A stretch of DNA of 64,000 nt from Psychromonas sp. Urea-02u-13 (GTDB taxonomy: Bacteria; Pseudomonadota; Gammaproteobacteria; Enterobacterales; Psychromonadaceae), in NCBI RefSeq assembly GCF_002835995.1, contig NZ_PJBZ01000036.1, positions 1-64,000 on the forward strand, in the 5' to 3' direction. Made by a program: the position numbers and the translations under genes. Positions 22,922-31,496 of the stretch are shown here, piece after piece. The notes below the pieces were generated by a model. It was not told the origin of the DNA, ran no database searches, and saw only the letters and a list, made by a program, of their open reading frames with translations. Position 1 is the first letter of the stretch; the number at the start of each line of letters is the position of its first letter.

Positions 22922-24423
22922 TATGGGTTAACTAACTTCCTGATATATGGAAAAAGATCACTGGCGAGTAGGCCTCGCTCATCGGACTTAGCAGCAGCGT
23001 CAGCGGCCAAACCATGGATAGATACCCCTAAAATAGAGGCTTGTAGCGAATCTAAACCCTGTGCTAATAATCCAGCAATGATACCAGAAAGTATATCCCC
23101 CATGCCACCACTTGCCATTCCGGGGTTTCCAACATTTTTTACGTAGACCTGTTTACCATCACAAATCAGCGTACCCGCGCCTTTCAAGACCACAACACCA
23201 CCAAAACTACGTTGCAGATTACGCACTGCACTGAAACGATCGTTCTCTATTTGATTAATCGAACAGCCTAATAGTGTCGCGGCTTCGCCTGGATGTGGCG
23301 TTAAAATCCAATTATCTTTCCATGTTGGATTATCCACTAATAAATTTAACGCATCGGCGTCAACCACCGTGGGTAATTCGCTAGCTAACACATAATCAAG
23401 CAATGTCTTCCCCCATAAGTCAGTGCCCAGACCCGGCCCGATAGTCAGCACAGTCGCCCAATCACGAATGGCGCCACCATCAAAGCGTTCAATATCGACA
23501 CCTTCGCCCATTAACTCAGGTCGACCAGAAAGCACCGTTAATAAGTTCTCAGGCAAGGTTAATACTTTCACTAGACCAGAACCACAACGTAGCGCAGCCT
23601 CTGAAGCTAATCGAGCAGCACCGGGCATACCAACATTGCCACCGATAACCAATGTTTTACCAAAGAAACCTTTATGGCTAGTACGCGAACGAGGTTGTAA
23701 ATAATGGCTAACATCCGAATACGTGACACGTGATACCGTACTTTGACATAAAGCCTTAAATTCCTTTTCGACACCTAAGCATGAAAAGTAGATTTCACCA
23801 CAATATTCCGCAGAACGACCGGTAAACAAACCTTGTTTTAAACCAACAAAACACACAGTAACCTGTGCGTTTACGGCAACCTCTTTAATGGCACCAGTAT
23901 CTGGATTTAAACCCGATGGAATATCCACACTTAATATGGGTTTGCCTGTTTGATTCATTTTATGAATTAAACGCTGATACTCCGCACGTACCGTGCCTAA
24001 TAATCCAGTGCCTAACAAAGCATCAACAATAACATCCGCTTTATCAAAGTCAGCTTGTTCGATGCCATCGATAATTCCCTGCTCAACGCGCCACGCATTA
24101 CGCGCTTCAGCGGCATCACCGGTTAATTCACTCGCATCCCCCACTTGGCAAAGCTGTACCTGCAAGCCAGACTCTTTTGCTATGGCGGCAAATATATAAC
24201 CATCACCGCCGTTACTGCCCTCTCCTGTTAGTACCAATACATTTTTAGCCTCAGGAAAATGAGACTTAAAAACGTCATAACAGGCTTGACCGGCACGGTT
24301 CATTAACCCGTATAAACTGGTACTTGCTTGTTCAGCCGCTAGCCCTGCAAAGTCTTTTATCTGCTGAGCACGATATAAAGAGTGTGGTAAACTGCATTTG
24401 ATTTTTATCTGGTCAGAAAACAT
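22921..24423 (-). CDS. nnrE: Bifunctional NAD(P)H-hydrate epimerase / ADP-dependent dehydratase
   Basis: Metabolite-repair enzyme that rescues hydrated NADH and NADPH. It has 500 residues with two fused domains, as in E. coli Nnr (YjeF). The epimerase half (about 1-220) has GEGSNGGDGYIFA and VDALLGTGLLG. The ribokinase-like dehydratase half (about 235-500) has GPGLGTD, DADALNLL, LTPHPGEAATLLG, VVLKGAGTLI and GMASGGMGDILSG. TAGGA lies nine bases before the ATG. It diverges from queG, the conserved arrangement. Confidence 0.95.
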   Translation of the reverse strand: MFSDQIKIKCSLPHSLYRAQQIKDFAGLAAEQASTSLYGLMNRAGQACYDVFKSHFPEAKNVLVLTGEGSNGGDGYIFAAIAKESGLQVQLCQVGDASELTGDAAEARNAWRVEQGIIDGIEQADFDKADVIVDALLGTGLLGTVRAEYQRLIHKMNQTGKPILSVDIPSGLNPDTGAIKEVAVNAQVTVCFVGLKQGLFTGRSAEYCGEIYFSCLGVEKEFKALCQSTVSRVTYSDVSHYLQPRSRTSHKGFFGKTLVIGGNVGMPGAARLASEAALRCGSGLVKVLTLPENLLTVLSGRPELMGEGVDIERFDGGAIRDWATVLTIGPGLGTDLWGKTLLDYVLASELPTVVDADALNLLVDNPTWKDNWILTPHPGEAATLLGCSINQIENDRFSAVRNLQRSFGGVVVLKGAGTLICDGKQVYVKNVGNPGMASGGMGDILSGIIAGLLAQGLDSLQASILGVSIHGLAADAAAKSDERGLLASDLFPYIRKLVNP

Positions 24424-24501
24424 ATTCTTGTCCTATTTATGCCAATAAGAATAAGTAGCACTCCAATTGGTATTACACATAATTGTAAGAAAGAGAAAAT
24501 A

Positions 24502-25668
24502 ATGGTTGAGAAAATTACGCCCGATGAAACATTTAATCATCAGGACATCGATTTAATTCAGTTATCTGAAAATATCAAGCTCTGGGGAAAAGCGCTAGGT
24601 TTTCAGCAAGTGGGTATCTCAGATATCGATCTCAAGCAACATGAAGCTAAATTACAACAGTGGTTAGACAATAAATATCACGGTGAAATGGATTATATGG
24701 AAAAGCATGGCATGAAACGCGCGCGCCCTGCTGAACTTCATCCAGGCACATTACGCGTTATTTCAGTGCGCATGGATTACCTGCCAGACAACGCCCAATT
24801 TGCACGTACGCTTAAAAATAAAGACAACGCGTATATTAGTCGTTATGCACTGGGTCGTGATTACCATAAAGTGATACGTAAACGCTTAAAACAACTCGGT
24901 CAAAAAATTGAGGAGCAAGTCGGCAAGTTGGGTTATCGCCCTTTTGTGGATAGCGCTCCTGTTTTAGAGCGTCCTCTAGCTGAAAAGGCAGGCCTTGGCT
25001 GGACAGGTAAGCACTCACTATTAATTGATGCTAAAAATGGCTCATGGTTTTTTATCGGTGAGTTAATGATAGACCTGCCATTACCCGTTGATAAACCGGT
25101 TGAAGAAAAATGCGGACAATGTGTTGCTTGTATCAAGATATGCCCGACGCAGGCCATTGTGGCACCTTATGTGGTTGATGGTCGACGCTGTATCTCTTAT
25201 TTAACCATCGAATTACAAGGCGCTATTCCGGTTGAATTTCGTAAAGCGATTGGTAATCGAATTTATGGTTGTGATGATTGCCAACTTATCTGCCCGTGGA
25301 ATCGCTTTGCAAATACCACACAAGAGCAAGACTACCAAGCACGCCATCAACTTGAAAAACAACCGTTACTGGATCTGTTTTCTTGGACTGAAGCGCAGTT
25401 TTTAAGTAATACCGAAGGCTCACCAATTCGTCGAATCGGTTATGAACGTTGGTTGCGTAATATTGCGGTCGCGTTAGGTAACGCACCTTCAAGCCCAGCT
25501 GTTGTAGAATCACTTAACAACAAACGATTAGAAAGCGATTCTGATTTATTAAATGAGCATATCGATTGGGCATTAGAACAACATACAATGCAAATCCCTA
25601 TTGTTACCGATAGATTGAACAATCGTTTGATTAAAGCGATTGAAAAAGGGTTACCAAGAGACGCTTAA
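24502..25668 (+). CDS. queG: Epoxyqueuosine reductase QueG
   Basis: Cobalamin- and iron-sulfur-dependent enzyme for the last step of queuosine synthesis in tRNA wobble positions. It has about 388 residues. Two 4Fe-4S cluster motifs are visible: CGQCVACIKICPTQAI with a later C, and CDDCQLICPW. VDSAPVLERPLAEKAGLGW and GRRCISYLTIE are family motifs. I start at the ATG at 24502 (MVEKITPDE) with AAGAGAA upstream; a frame from 24439 would add 21 residues into the nnrE promoter region. Older name: yjeS. Confidence 0.93.
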   Translation: MVEKITPDETFNHQDIDLIQLSENIKLWGKALGFQQVGISDIDLKQHEAKLQQWLDNKYHGEMDYMEKHGMKRARPAELHPGTLRVISVRMDYLPDNAQFARTLKNKDNAYISRYALGRDYHKVIRKRLKQLGQKIEEQVGKLGYRPFVDSAPVLERPLAEKAGLGWTGKHSLLIDAKNGSWFFIGELMIDLPLPVDKPVEEKCGQCVACIKICPTQAIVAPYVVDGRRCISYLTIELQGAIPVEFRKAIGNRIYGCDDCQLICPWNRFANTTQEQDYQARHQLEKQPLLDLFSWTEAQFLSNTEGSPIRRIGYERWLRNIAVALGNAPSSPAVVESLNNKRLESDSDLLNEHIDWALEQHTMQIPIVTDRLNNRLIKAIEKGLPRDA

Positions 25669-25710
25669 GGTTACTCACCTGTTTAACTAAATACCTTACT
25701 AGAAGCCTCT

Positions 25711-25785
25711 AAATCACACAGAGAGCACGAAGAAAACAGAATAATGAATCACCTTTATTTTTCTTCGCGTCTTTGTTGTGAAATC
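25711..25785. repeat. Imperfect inverted-repeat element between queG and an ABM-type gene
   Basis: The left arm (ATCACACAGAGAGCACGAAG) and right arm (CTTCGCGTCTTTGTTGTGAAAT) are imperfect inverted copies about 27 bases long, separated by some 21 AT-rich bases. It lies between two plus-strand genes. It resembles non-coding dispersed repeats built around CACGAAGAA and CTTCGTGTCTTTG, but no second copy is in this window. Confidence 0.6.
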
Positions 25786-25934
25786 GCTTTTGAAGTAGAT
25801 CCCATCTCAGCGAATAAACACCTCATCATTTATATAAAACATGTTACGTTTACGAATATATAGGTAACTCACCTTGACAGATAAGCTATTGTCTCTAAAG
25901 CTTAAAGTCTGATTTACAGCTAGCAGGAGGATTT

Positions 25935-26264
25935 ATGATCACAGTACTTTTCCGTTGGGATATCAAACCACAGTGTGAGCAAGCTTTTAAAGAGGGCTGG
26001 TCTGAGATTATTCACCGTAATATTGAAAAATATGGTGCATTAGGATCACGCTTACATAAAAGCCACGATAATCAGTGGATCTCCTATAGCCAATGGATTA
26101 GCGAAGAACACTATAAAAATGCGCAGAATTGCCAAGATAAACATGAGCAAGCACGTATTAAGATGATCACTGCGATTAACAGAACTTATGAGCCCATTAT
26201 TATGGTGCCTATTCTTGATCACCTGCTTGCGAGTGAAACATCACAACCACAGTTATTGCCTTAA
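25935..26264 (+). CDS. Putative antibiotic-biosynthesis-monooxygenase-like protein
   Basis: Small protein of 109 residues that appears to be a single dimeric alpha/beta-barrel (ABM/YgiN-like) domain. It begins ITVLFRWDIKPQCEQAFKEGW and has a Trp-rich middle (NQWISYSQWISEEHY). No cofactor motif is visible; many relatives have no known reaction. A strong AGGAGG site stands six bases before the ATG. It is probably transcribed with the DUF2750 gene 50 bp downstream. The ABM assignment is by fold-like pattern and is moderate. Confidence 0.65.
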   Translation: MITVLFRWDIKPQCEQAFKEGWSEIIHRNIEKYGALGSRLHKSHDNQWISYSQWISEEHYKNAQNCQDKHEQARIKMITAINRTYEPIIMVPILDHLLASETSQPQLLP

Positions 26265-26314
26265 TCGGCCATGAGCGGTACGCTAGTGGTTATAAACTTC
26301 AAGTAGGAAAGATA

Positions 26315-26701
26315 ATGAGTACAGCACTTACTGAGCAACAAGTTAAAGATATTCAAAATTTAGACGCGCAAAAACGTTATAACTACCTACTTAAAGAGGT
26401 GGTTAAAAACCAAGAGATTTGGTTATTAGTCGATGAACACGGCTGTGTCATGTTAAATAGTGAAGATGAAGATTGTGTACCGGTTTGGCCAAATGAAGAG
26501 TTTGCAATCTCTTGGGCAACCGAGGAATGGTCGCACTGTAAAGCAGAACCTATCTCACTCGAAAAATGGCACTCTCGTTGGACACATGGTCTTGAAGATG
26601 ATGAATTAGCATTAGTTATTTTCCCTGATCAAAATAGCGAAGGGTTAATCTTCTTCCCAGATGAGTTTGATTTTGAACTAAAACAGCAAAAACGAAAATA
26701 A
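26315..26701 (+). CDS. DUF2750-type protein
   Basis: An acidic cytoplasmic protein of 128 residues. The pattern RYNYLLKEVVKNQEIWLL, PVWPNEEFAISWATEEW and LEKWHSRWTHGLEDDELALVIFP matches the DUF2750 family as I recall it; relatives often carry the same Trp-rich WPxxEFA segment. No function is known. AGGAAAGATA precedes the ATG. It lies 50 bp after the ABM-like gene and is followed by a strong hairpin. Confidence 0.75.
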   Translation: MSTALTEQQVKDIQNLDAQKRYNYLLKEVVKNQEIWLLVDEHGCVMLNSEDEDCVPVWPNEEFAISWATEEWSHCKAEPISLEKWHSRWTHGLEDDELALVIFPDQNSEGLIFFPDEFDFELKQQKRK

Positions 26702-26722
26702 TTTATTCGTTAATAATACTAA

Positions 26723-26751
26723 CTACGCTAATGATACTTTCATTAGCGTAG
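26723..26751. terminator. Hairpin after the DUF2750 gene
   Basis: CTACGCTAATGA, TACTT loop, TCATTAGCGTAG: a perfect twelve-pair stem 21 bases past the stop. The following bases are CTTTCCC, so it lacks a full U-tract. It may act as a terminator or an RNA-stabilising hairpin. Confidence 0.6.
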
Positions 26752-26883
26752 CTTTCCCAACGCGCCTCTGCTTAATAAAAAACATCTTCTCGATTCTGAT
26801 AAACAGCACATCATATTGCTTAATTTTTTTATACCGTTAAATTAAGTTAATCTACTCATTTTAGTGAAAATAATAAGGCCATA

Positions 26884-27789
26884 ATGAAAAACAATGGGAT
26901 CACCCTTGAAGCAATCAATGTATTAGATGCGATTGATAAACGTGGTAGTTACGCCGCCGCCGCTGAGCAACTTAACAAAGTTCCCTCTGCACTCTCTTAC
27001 ATTGTGCAAAAATTAGAAGATCAGTTACAAGTGACTATTTTTCAAAAACAAGGTCGTCGTGCAGTGCTAACTCCAGCGGGTAAAAACCTATTAATTGAAG
27101 GTCGCTTGATTTTAGAAGCCGTACAGCGCCTTGCTGATAAAACACAAACAATCGCTAATGGTTGGGAACCCAAACTTAATATTGCGATCAGTTCAATTTT
27201 ACACTGCGATAGTATTTTTTCAGTATTCAAAGCCTTTTTAGATGAACACCCCACGGTTGAAATGGATATCAGTGAAGAGATAATGAATGGCGCATGGGAA
27301 GCCTTAGTTGACGATAGAGTGGATATGATTGTTGGCGCTTCCGGTGATATACCTAAGCAAAAAGGTATACAAACAGTACCGCTTTGCTTTTTCGACCCTG
27401 TCTTCGCAGTCACTCCTGAACACCCATTGGCTAAGAAAGCACAGCCAATTTCCCATGACATTATTGAACAATACCGCGCTGTAGTGGCGCACGACACCGC
27501 AAAACAATGGATCACACAAACCCATTCAGTGATCAGTAAAGACAACTACTTTTACGTACCCAGTGTGGAATATAAATTACGCGCACAATTACAGGGCATA
27601 GGTTGCGGTTTTTTACCCCGCTCACGCATTCAGAAGTATCTTGATAGTGGTCAATTTATTGAACTGAAACTCATTCCAGAGCATCAACCCGTACCCTTGT
27701 ATTTAGCCTGGAAAACGGTGAATCGAGGTAAGGCACTGCAGAGTGTCAGGGAGATGTTGATTGCGCAGAAAGGGAATATTTATTGTTGA
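26884..27789 (+). CDS. LysR-family transcriptional regulator
   Basis: DNA-binding regulator of 301 residues. The N-terminal winged helix-turn-helix (about 1-65) reads INVLDAIDKRGSYAAAAEQL..VPSALSYIVQKLE, and a periplasmic-binding-type effector domain follows. The phrase VPSALSYIVQKLE and a following IANGW resemble E. coli PunR (YdhB) and related regulators, but I cannot name the ligand or target. AAGG stands seven bases before the ATG. No divergent target gene is adjacent: the upstream genes run in the same direction and the pilin locus converges on it. Confidence 0.85.
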   Translation: MKNNGITLEAINVLDAIDKRGSYAAAAEQLNKVPSALSYIVQKLEDQLQVTIFQKQGRRAVLTPAGKNLLIEGRLILEAVQRLADKTQTIANGWEPKLNIAISSILHCDSIFSVFKAFLDEHPTVEMDISEEIMNGAWEALVDDRVDMIVGASGDIPKQKGIQTVPLCFFDPVFAVTPEHPLAKKAQPISHDIIEQYRAVVAHDTAKQWITQTHSVISKDNYFYVPSVEYKLRAQLQGIGCGFLPRSRIQKYLDSGQFIELKLIPEHQPVPLYLAWKTVNRGKALQSVREMLIAQKGNIYC

Positions 27790-27805
27790 TTTGATAATGT
27801 CTCTA

Positions 27806-27845
27806 TAAAAGAGAAGTAAAGTGATATTGCCTAAACTTCTCTTTT
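27806..27845. terminator. Bidirectional terminator between lysR-type gene and pilin locus A
   Basis: AAAAGAGAAGT and ACTTCTCTTTT pair around a 17-base loop, with T-rich sequence following on the plus side. It sits between the convergent stops of the LysR-family gene and the last gene of pilin locus A. Confidence 0.75.
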
Positions 27846-27850
27846 AATTT

Positions 27851-29560
27851 TTATAATGGGTAGTGGTAGTAACTAGATAGCATGAACGTAGTTTCAGTTC
27901 CAATCAGAGTTTCCGATTTAGCACTTCCTAATTTTTCATCGTAATGAATACCGATATCACCAATTACATCAACGGCTTTGCCTCGCATTGCACCATAAAT
28001 CTCACCCGATGCCCGTGCTTGAACATAACCTAAAGGAGCATGGATGTTCACGTACATATTAGCGGCGCCAGTCACAAGAAATGCAGAGTCAACATTTTGT
28101 CGTGCATCAGAGAAACCTGAGTTATATGCATCATCTACCAAACCAACGCTTTGAAAAGATGAATATACACTTAATGGTGCATTACCAGTATCATTAAGTT
28201 TTGCTGAATTGGGAAATACTGCGGCAGCTGCACCGATTGTTATTTTACTATCGGTAATAATTGTTAACGAACTAGTCGTTTCTTCCCCTGTTTTAAACTT
28301 GAACCCCGTCCCACCATTGCCTAGTTCAATATCACCTTTAACTAAAAAAACGACATCCCCTGATATTTCAATATCTTGGTTGACCAGCTCTAATGAATCA
28401 AAAACATATACTGCTTGCGCTGTTTGCGTATCTCGAAAACCTAATGTAGATAAGTCCATGGGTACTGTTTGGACTTCAGTAAAGCTTCCGCTACCCGATG
28501 ATAAATGAGCATTTGTACCAACATTAATGTCATCAGAAAAAGTGAGGGTGCTTAAGGCTGTCCCATCATCTTTAACCATTGTAGACATGTTTGCACCAGT
28601 AGGTGTACCAGTCTTCATATCATCTATAACCTTTACAATACCTTTTGTATCACAATCTCCTTTCATCTTTTGAGGCTTTCCATTTTTCACATGAGAGGTT
28701 CCTGCTCCTAATGTAGCCGTTGAATCTTGATAAGGGTTATTTTCATTACCCACTTGTAACAAGCCCCCATGAGTAACTTGCCCGTCAATTGCACGCGTTC
28801 CATAATACTTGAGGTCATTATAGGTATTTAAGCCTCCATTTATAGTGAAATTCTCAATAGTGGTATCGCCACCAGCATGCGTATTACCAGAGAAACCATC
28901 TTTCAATTTAATATTGGTTTGAGCAGATACATCACCTGTTATATTGGATGTGCCAGAAGATGCATCGACAGAGCCATTTGAGGTCACACTTCCCTGGACG
29001 GTTCCATTGCCAATATTAATTTCACTTGTATCTGAAATCGTCGCTATATCTGCATTGTTAGCTGTACTTCCTGAAGTATAAGGTCCAAGGTTTCCAACTC
29101 CGTTATAACTATCAACAAGCGCACCTTCAATATTTATTCCTTCACAACCTACAATTGCATCAGGAAACTCAGTAATAGTCTGCGGGCCTTTCATGTGAAT
29201 TTTTGCTTTGAAATATGCAACTGAATCGTAATTTTCACCTTTACTGATAAAAGTAAAAATATTGTTTGTATCCACACTGGCGCTATACACCGTCATTTGG
29301 GGAGCGTTCAAAAAGCCATTGTTTATTGCAGAGGTTAGTATTGCGCTACTTGCCCCTGGTATATTTTCAGTTTCAATATATTCGAATGCTTTAAACACTC
29401 CTTTTTCAGCCATCGCACGCGCATTCATCTCTTTCTGTTGATTACCACCAATACGCTCTTGTAATTGATTACCTTTTATTTCTGAAAAAGTATAAAGAGT
29501 CGAAACGGTAGTAATTAATAAAACTGAAATTAATACAAATCCATTTTGTGATTTTTTCAC
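27851..29560 (-). CDS. PilX-like minor pilin with long Gly/Asn-rich beta-helical-type body
   Basis: Last gene of pilin locus A; 569 residues from a GTG at 29560 (TAAGGA seven bases upstream). The N-terminus (GFVLISVLLITTVSTLYTF) is a class III-type pilin segment without Glu5. LQERIGGNQQKEMNARAMAEKG is the PilX_N signature. Unlike ordinary PilX (about 150-200 residues) it continues for some 400 residues of Gly/Asn/Asp/Thr-rich sequence with bactofilin-like rungs (GDVSAQTNIKLKDGFSG). It ends in a domain with GEIYGAMRGKAVDV and IGIHYDEKLGS, which I recall from PilX-type proteins with a DUF7305-like C-terminus. A longer frame to 29611 overlaps pilW and was rejected. Probably exported and possibly pilus-tip associated; that role is inferred. 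Confidence 0.75.
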   Translation of the reverse strand: MKKSQNGFVLISVLLITTVSTLYTFSEIKGNQLQERIGGNQQKEMNARAMAEKGVFKAFEYIETENIPGASSAILTSAINNGFLNAPQMTVYSASVDTNNIFTFISKGENYDSVAYFKAKIHMKGPQTITEFPDAIVGCEGINIEGALVDSYNGVGNLGPYTSGSTANNADIATISDTSEINIGNGTVQGSVTSNGSVDASSGTSNITGDVSAQTNIKLKDGFSGNTHAGGDTTIENFTINGGLNTYNDLKYYGTRAIDGQVTHGGLLQVGNENNPYQDSTATLGAGTSHVKNGKPQKMKGDCDTKGIVKVIDDMKTGTPTGANMSTMVKDDGTALSTLTFSDDINVGTNAHLSSGSGSFTEVQTVPMDLSTLGFRDTQTAQAVYVFDSLELVNQDIEISGDVVFLVKGDIELGNGGTGFKFKTGEETTSSLTIITDSKITIGAAAAVFPNSAKLNDTGNAPLSVYSSFQSVGLVDDAYNSGFSDARQNVDSAFLVTGAANMYVNIHAPLGYVQARASGEIYGAMRGKAVDVIGDIGIHYDEKLGSAKSETLIGTETTFMLSSYYHYPL

Positions 29561-29570
29561 TGTTATATCC

Positions 29571-30170
29571 TTATAAACTGGTGTTGCTACCGCCACTGAC
29601 GCCAGCATCAATTAATATTCGTTGACGCATTGCAAGACTAAAAGTAAAACCGGTGACACCCATCGTATCGGCACCCCCTGTTGGCATTCCAGCAACTTTT
29701 AAATTGATATCAATGCCTTTTTTAGTACCTGTTGCTAATGAAGCAGAAATTGAAAGCACATCCAATGCGACTAACTTACTCGGTGTAGTCGGCGCACCCG
29801 CACTTGCTTTTGTTTCGCAATAAAGGTGGTCATTTGAGATCTTAAAAGTATTGATGGCTCCCGACATTTGTTGTTCACCTAAGCATCCATAAAAAAGGTT
29901 CTCGTCAGCCTCCGCACCGTAAGTAATCACTATTTGTTGTTTACCACTGATCACGTCAATGCTTAGCCCTTCACCTTGGCGTATTGAGCGGGCAAGTAAA
30001 TAATGCGCGCCCCGTAAAGACTCTTGCGCATTAGATAACTTCTGAGACCTATCAATACTGCTCTGTAATGAGCTGTATACCGATGTACAAGCGAGAATAA
30101 GCGTTAAACTTATTGTCATTGCAATCATTAATTCAACCAGTGAAAAACCAGCTTGTTTTAATGGGTTCAT
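29571..30170 (-). CDS. PilW-like minor pilin (locus A)
   Basis: Type IV prepilin of 199 residues. The leader MNPLKQAG is followed by the cleavage site and mature N-terminus FSLVELMIAMTISLTLILACTSVY, with Glu at position 5. PilW proteins prime pilus assembly with PilV, PilX and FimT/U. The body is short for PilW (often 250-350). Its ATG overlaps the pilV stop (ATGA) and the next gene's GTG is ten bases past its stop, so it is translated within one operon. Confidence 0.82.
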   Translation of the reverse strand: MNPLKQAGFSLVELMIAMTISLTLILACTSVYSSLQSSIDRSQKLSNAQESLRGAHYLLARSIRQGEGLSIDVISGKQQIVITYGAEADENLFYGCLGEQQMSGAINTFKISNDHLYCETKASAGAPTTPSKLVALDVLSISASLATGTKKGIDINLKVAGMPTGGADTMGVTGFTFSLAMRQRILIDAGVSGGSNTSL

Positions 30171-30592
30171 TTACATTTCCCCGCAAAGTCGGGATAGGTA
30201 ACATTTAGAATCACTTGATCGTTTGCAGCGTCTGTATCGAAGTTTTTATCATTCCACTCGACAATCACTTTATCTTCTAATTGAACGTCCGTAGTAATAC
30301 CCGTGCTCGTTGCTCCGGATAAGCCGGCCGTTAAATCAGCTTTCCAAGCATCGTAAACATCTTTATATATAGTAGCAGTTGGTGTATCCGTTCCATCAAT
30401 ATCACATAAATTCTGCCATACTTTATCGACCAACGTATTGGCTTCTATTGTTGCTATCGTATAATTAAAACTGGATTGTGAAGAGCGTAAAATATTGAGT
30501 TCTAACATTACTAACCCTAATACAGCAACACCCGCAATGAACATTGAGATAAGTACTTCAAAAAGAGTAAATCCTTGTTCTTTCTTGATCAT
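30167..30592 (-). CDS. PilV-like minor pilin (locus A)
   Basis: Type IV prepilin of 141 residues. It begins MIKKEQG|FTLFEVLISMFIAGVAVLGLVMLELN; the FTLFEVL..V.GLVMLELN pattern is typical of PilV. Two cysteines (NLCDID and GKCK) could form a disulfide. The ATG at 30592 has AGGGG seven bases upstream; a TTG two codons earlier is less likely. Its ATG overlaps the stop of the FimT-like gene (ATGA) and its stop overlaps the pilW ATG. Confidence 0.82.
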   Translation of the reverse strand: MIKKEQGFTLFEVLISMFIAGVAVLGLVMLELNILRSSQSSFNYTIATIEANTLVDKVWQNLCDIDGTDTPTATIYKDVYDAWKADLTAGLSGATSTGITTDVQLEDKVIVEWNDKNFDTDAANDQVILNVTYPDFAGKCK

Positions 30593-31045
30593 ATGCAAGC
30601 CCCTTTTTTACTTTGACCACTTTCTAACACACAAATACTTGATGTACGTGATGCTGAAGAAACAGTTAAAAAAGTGAATCCTGCTATATTGATAGATCCT
30701 CGTCCAAATACAGTAATTTCAGCACCACTGACTTCAATCGATGCGTGCGGTTTTTTTACTTCTAGTAATATATCATTACCACTATTTACAACCTCCCAAC
30801 CGTCAGACCAGTCGCTTACTGTTTTTGGTTTTAATGTCATTGGGGATGAGGTTTTTATTGCTTCTGAACGGGCAAATCGATATGCATTATAAAGATCATT
30901 TGTCGCTTGAGAAAATCGCCCTTGCTCTACAAATTTATTATAACTAGGCACGCCAACTGAACTAAGGATGCCGATAATCGCGAGCACAACTAAAAGCTCG
31001 ATTAGAGTAAAACCTAATTGTTTTTTTTAAGTCTGAAGTTAGCAT
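30589..31045 (-). pseudogene. FimT/GspH-like minor pilin, start out of frame at an A8 tract
   Basis: The body (Q-L-G|FTLIELLVVLAIIGIL...SYNKFVEQGRFSQATNDLYNAYRFARSEAI) is a typical FimT/GspH pilin, ending CVLESGQSKKGACI. The only well-placed start is the ATG at 31045, five bases past the pilE stop. It reads M-L-T-S-D-L-K-K and then meets eight T (plus strand, 31021-31028), A8 in the mRNA. With eight the frames do not join and an in-frame TAA stops the body frame upstream; with seven the product would be a complete prepilin of about 151 residues. The body frame alone first offers an ATG at 30987, inside the membrane helix. It could be a sequence error, slippage-dependent expression, or an early pseudogene. 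Confidence 0.75.
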
Positions 31046-31049
31046 ACGT

Positions 31050-31454
31050 TTACCAACACTGATCAGAAACATCAGAACCGCCTTTAGTCGCAGTGGTTTT
31101 TCCTGTTTGGATGAGAGTCATGACGCCACAGATATCAGAACCTTGGCCCCCGCTAGGAGTCGCTGTAATAATAAAACTAGCAGGCGCTAGATTAGTGGCG
31201 ACAGTAGGAACAAATGTCGTATTATAAGTATCGACTAGCTCAACACCTGTCGCGGCGGCATCTGCCGGGTAATCACCTTGACGGGCATATTGGCGCTCTG
31301 CAACTAGTGACATTTTAGTCATGGCAAGCTGCACATCAATACGATTAGCTTTGCGCACATGTGCCTGATATGAGGGTAATGCGATAGCCACTAAAATACC
31401 GATGATTGCTATAACGATCAGTAATTCTATAAGTGTAAAACCTTTATTTTCCAT
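31050..31454 (-). CDS. pilE: Type IV pilin PilE (locus A)
   Basis: Pilin of 134 residues. The short leader MENKG is followed by FTLIELLIVIAIIGILVAIALPSYQ, with Glu5, then a globular domain and a C-terminal disulfide-type loop between CGVMTL and SDQCW. PilE-type proteins next to FimT, PilV, PilW and PilX are usually minor pilins or pilin-like subunits rather than the main PilA; which applies here cannot be told. The gene heads the pilE-fimT-pilV-pilW-pilX-like run. Four 8-bp repeats lie directly upstream, and no strong Shine-Dalgarno sequence other than GGA within the last repeat is seen. Confidence 0.88.
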   Translation of the reverse strand: MENKGFTLIELLIVIAIIGILVAIALPSYQAHVRKANRIDVQLAMTKMSLVAERQYARQGDYPADAAATGVELVDTYNTTFVPTVATNLAPASFIITATPSGGQGSDICGVMTLIQTGKTTATKGGSDVSDQCW

Positions 31455-31464
31455 AATATAAACA

Positions 31465-31496
31465 ATTCCATTATTCCATTATTCCATTATTCCATT
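31465..31496. repeat. Four perfect 8-bp tandem repeats ahead of pilE
   Basis: ATTCCATT is repeated four times with no mismatch, ending ten bases before the pilE ATG. Read in the pilE direction each unit is AATGGAAT, containing both a GGA ribosome-binding core and the ATGGAA that also opens pilE. Copy-number change would alter leader length and spacing. Confidence 0.9.

Noticed and set aside
27042-27545. 167-residue minus-strand open frame
   Set aside because: Antisense shadow of the LysR-family gene, with no supporting start signal.
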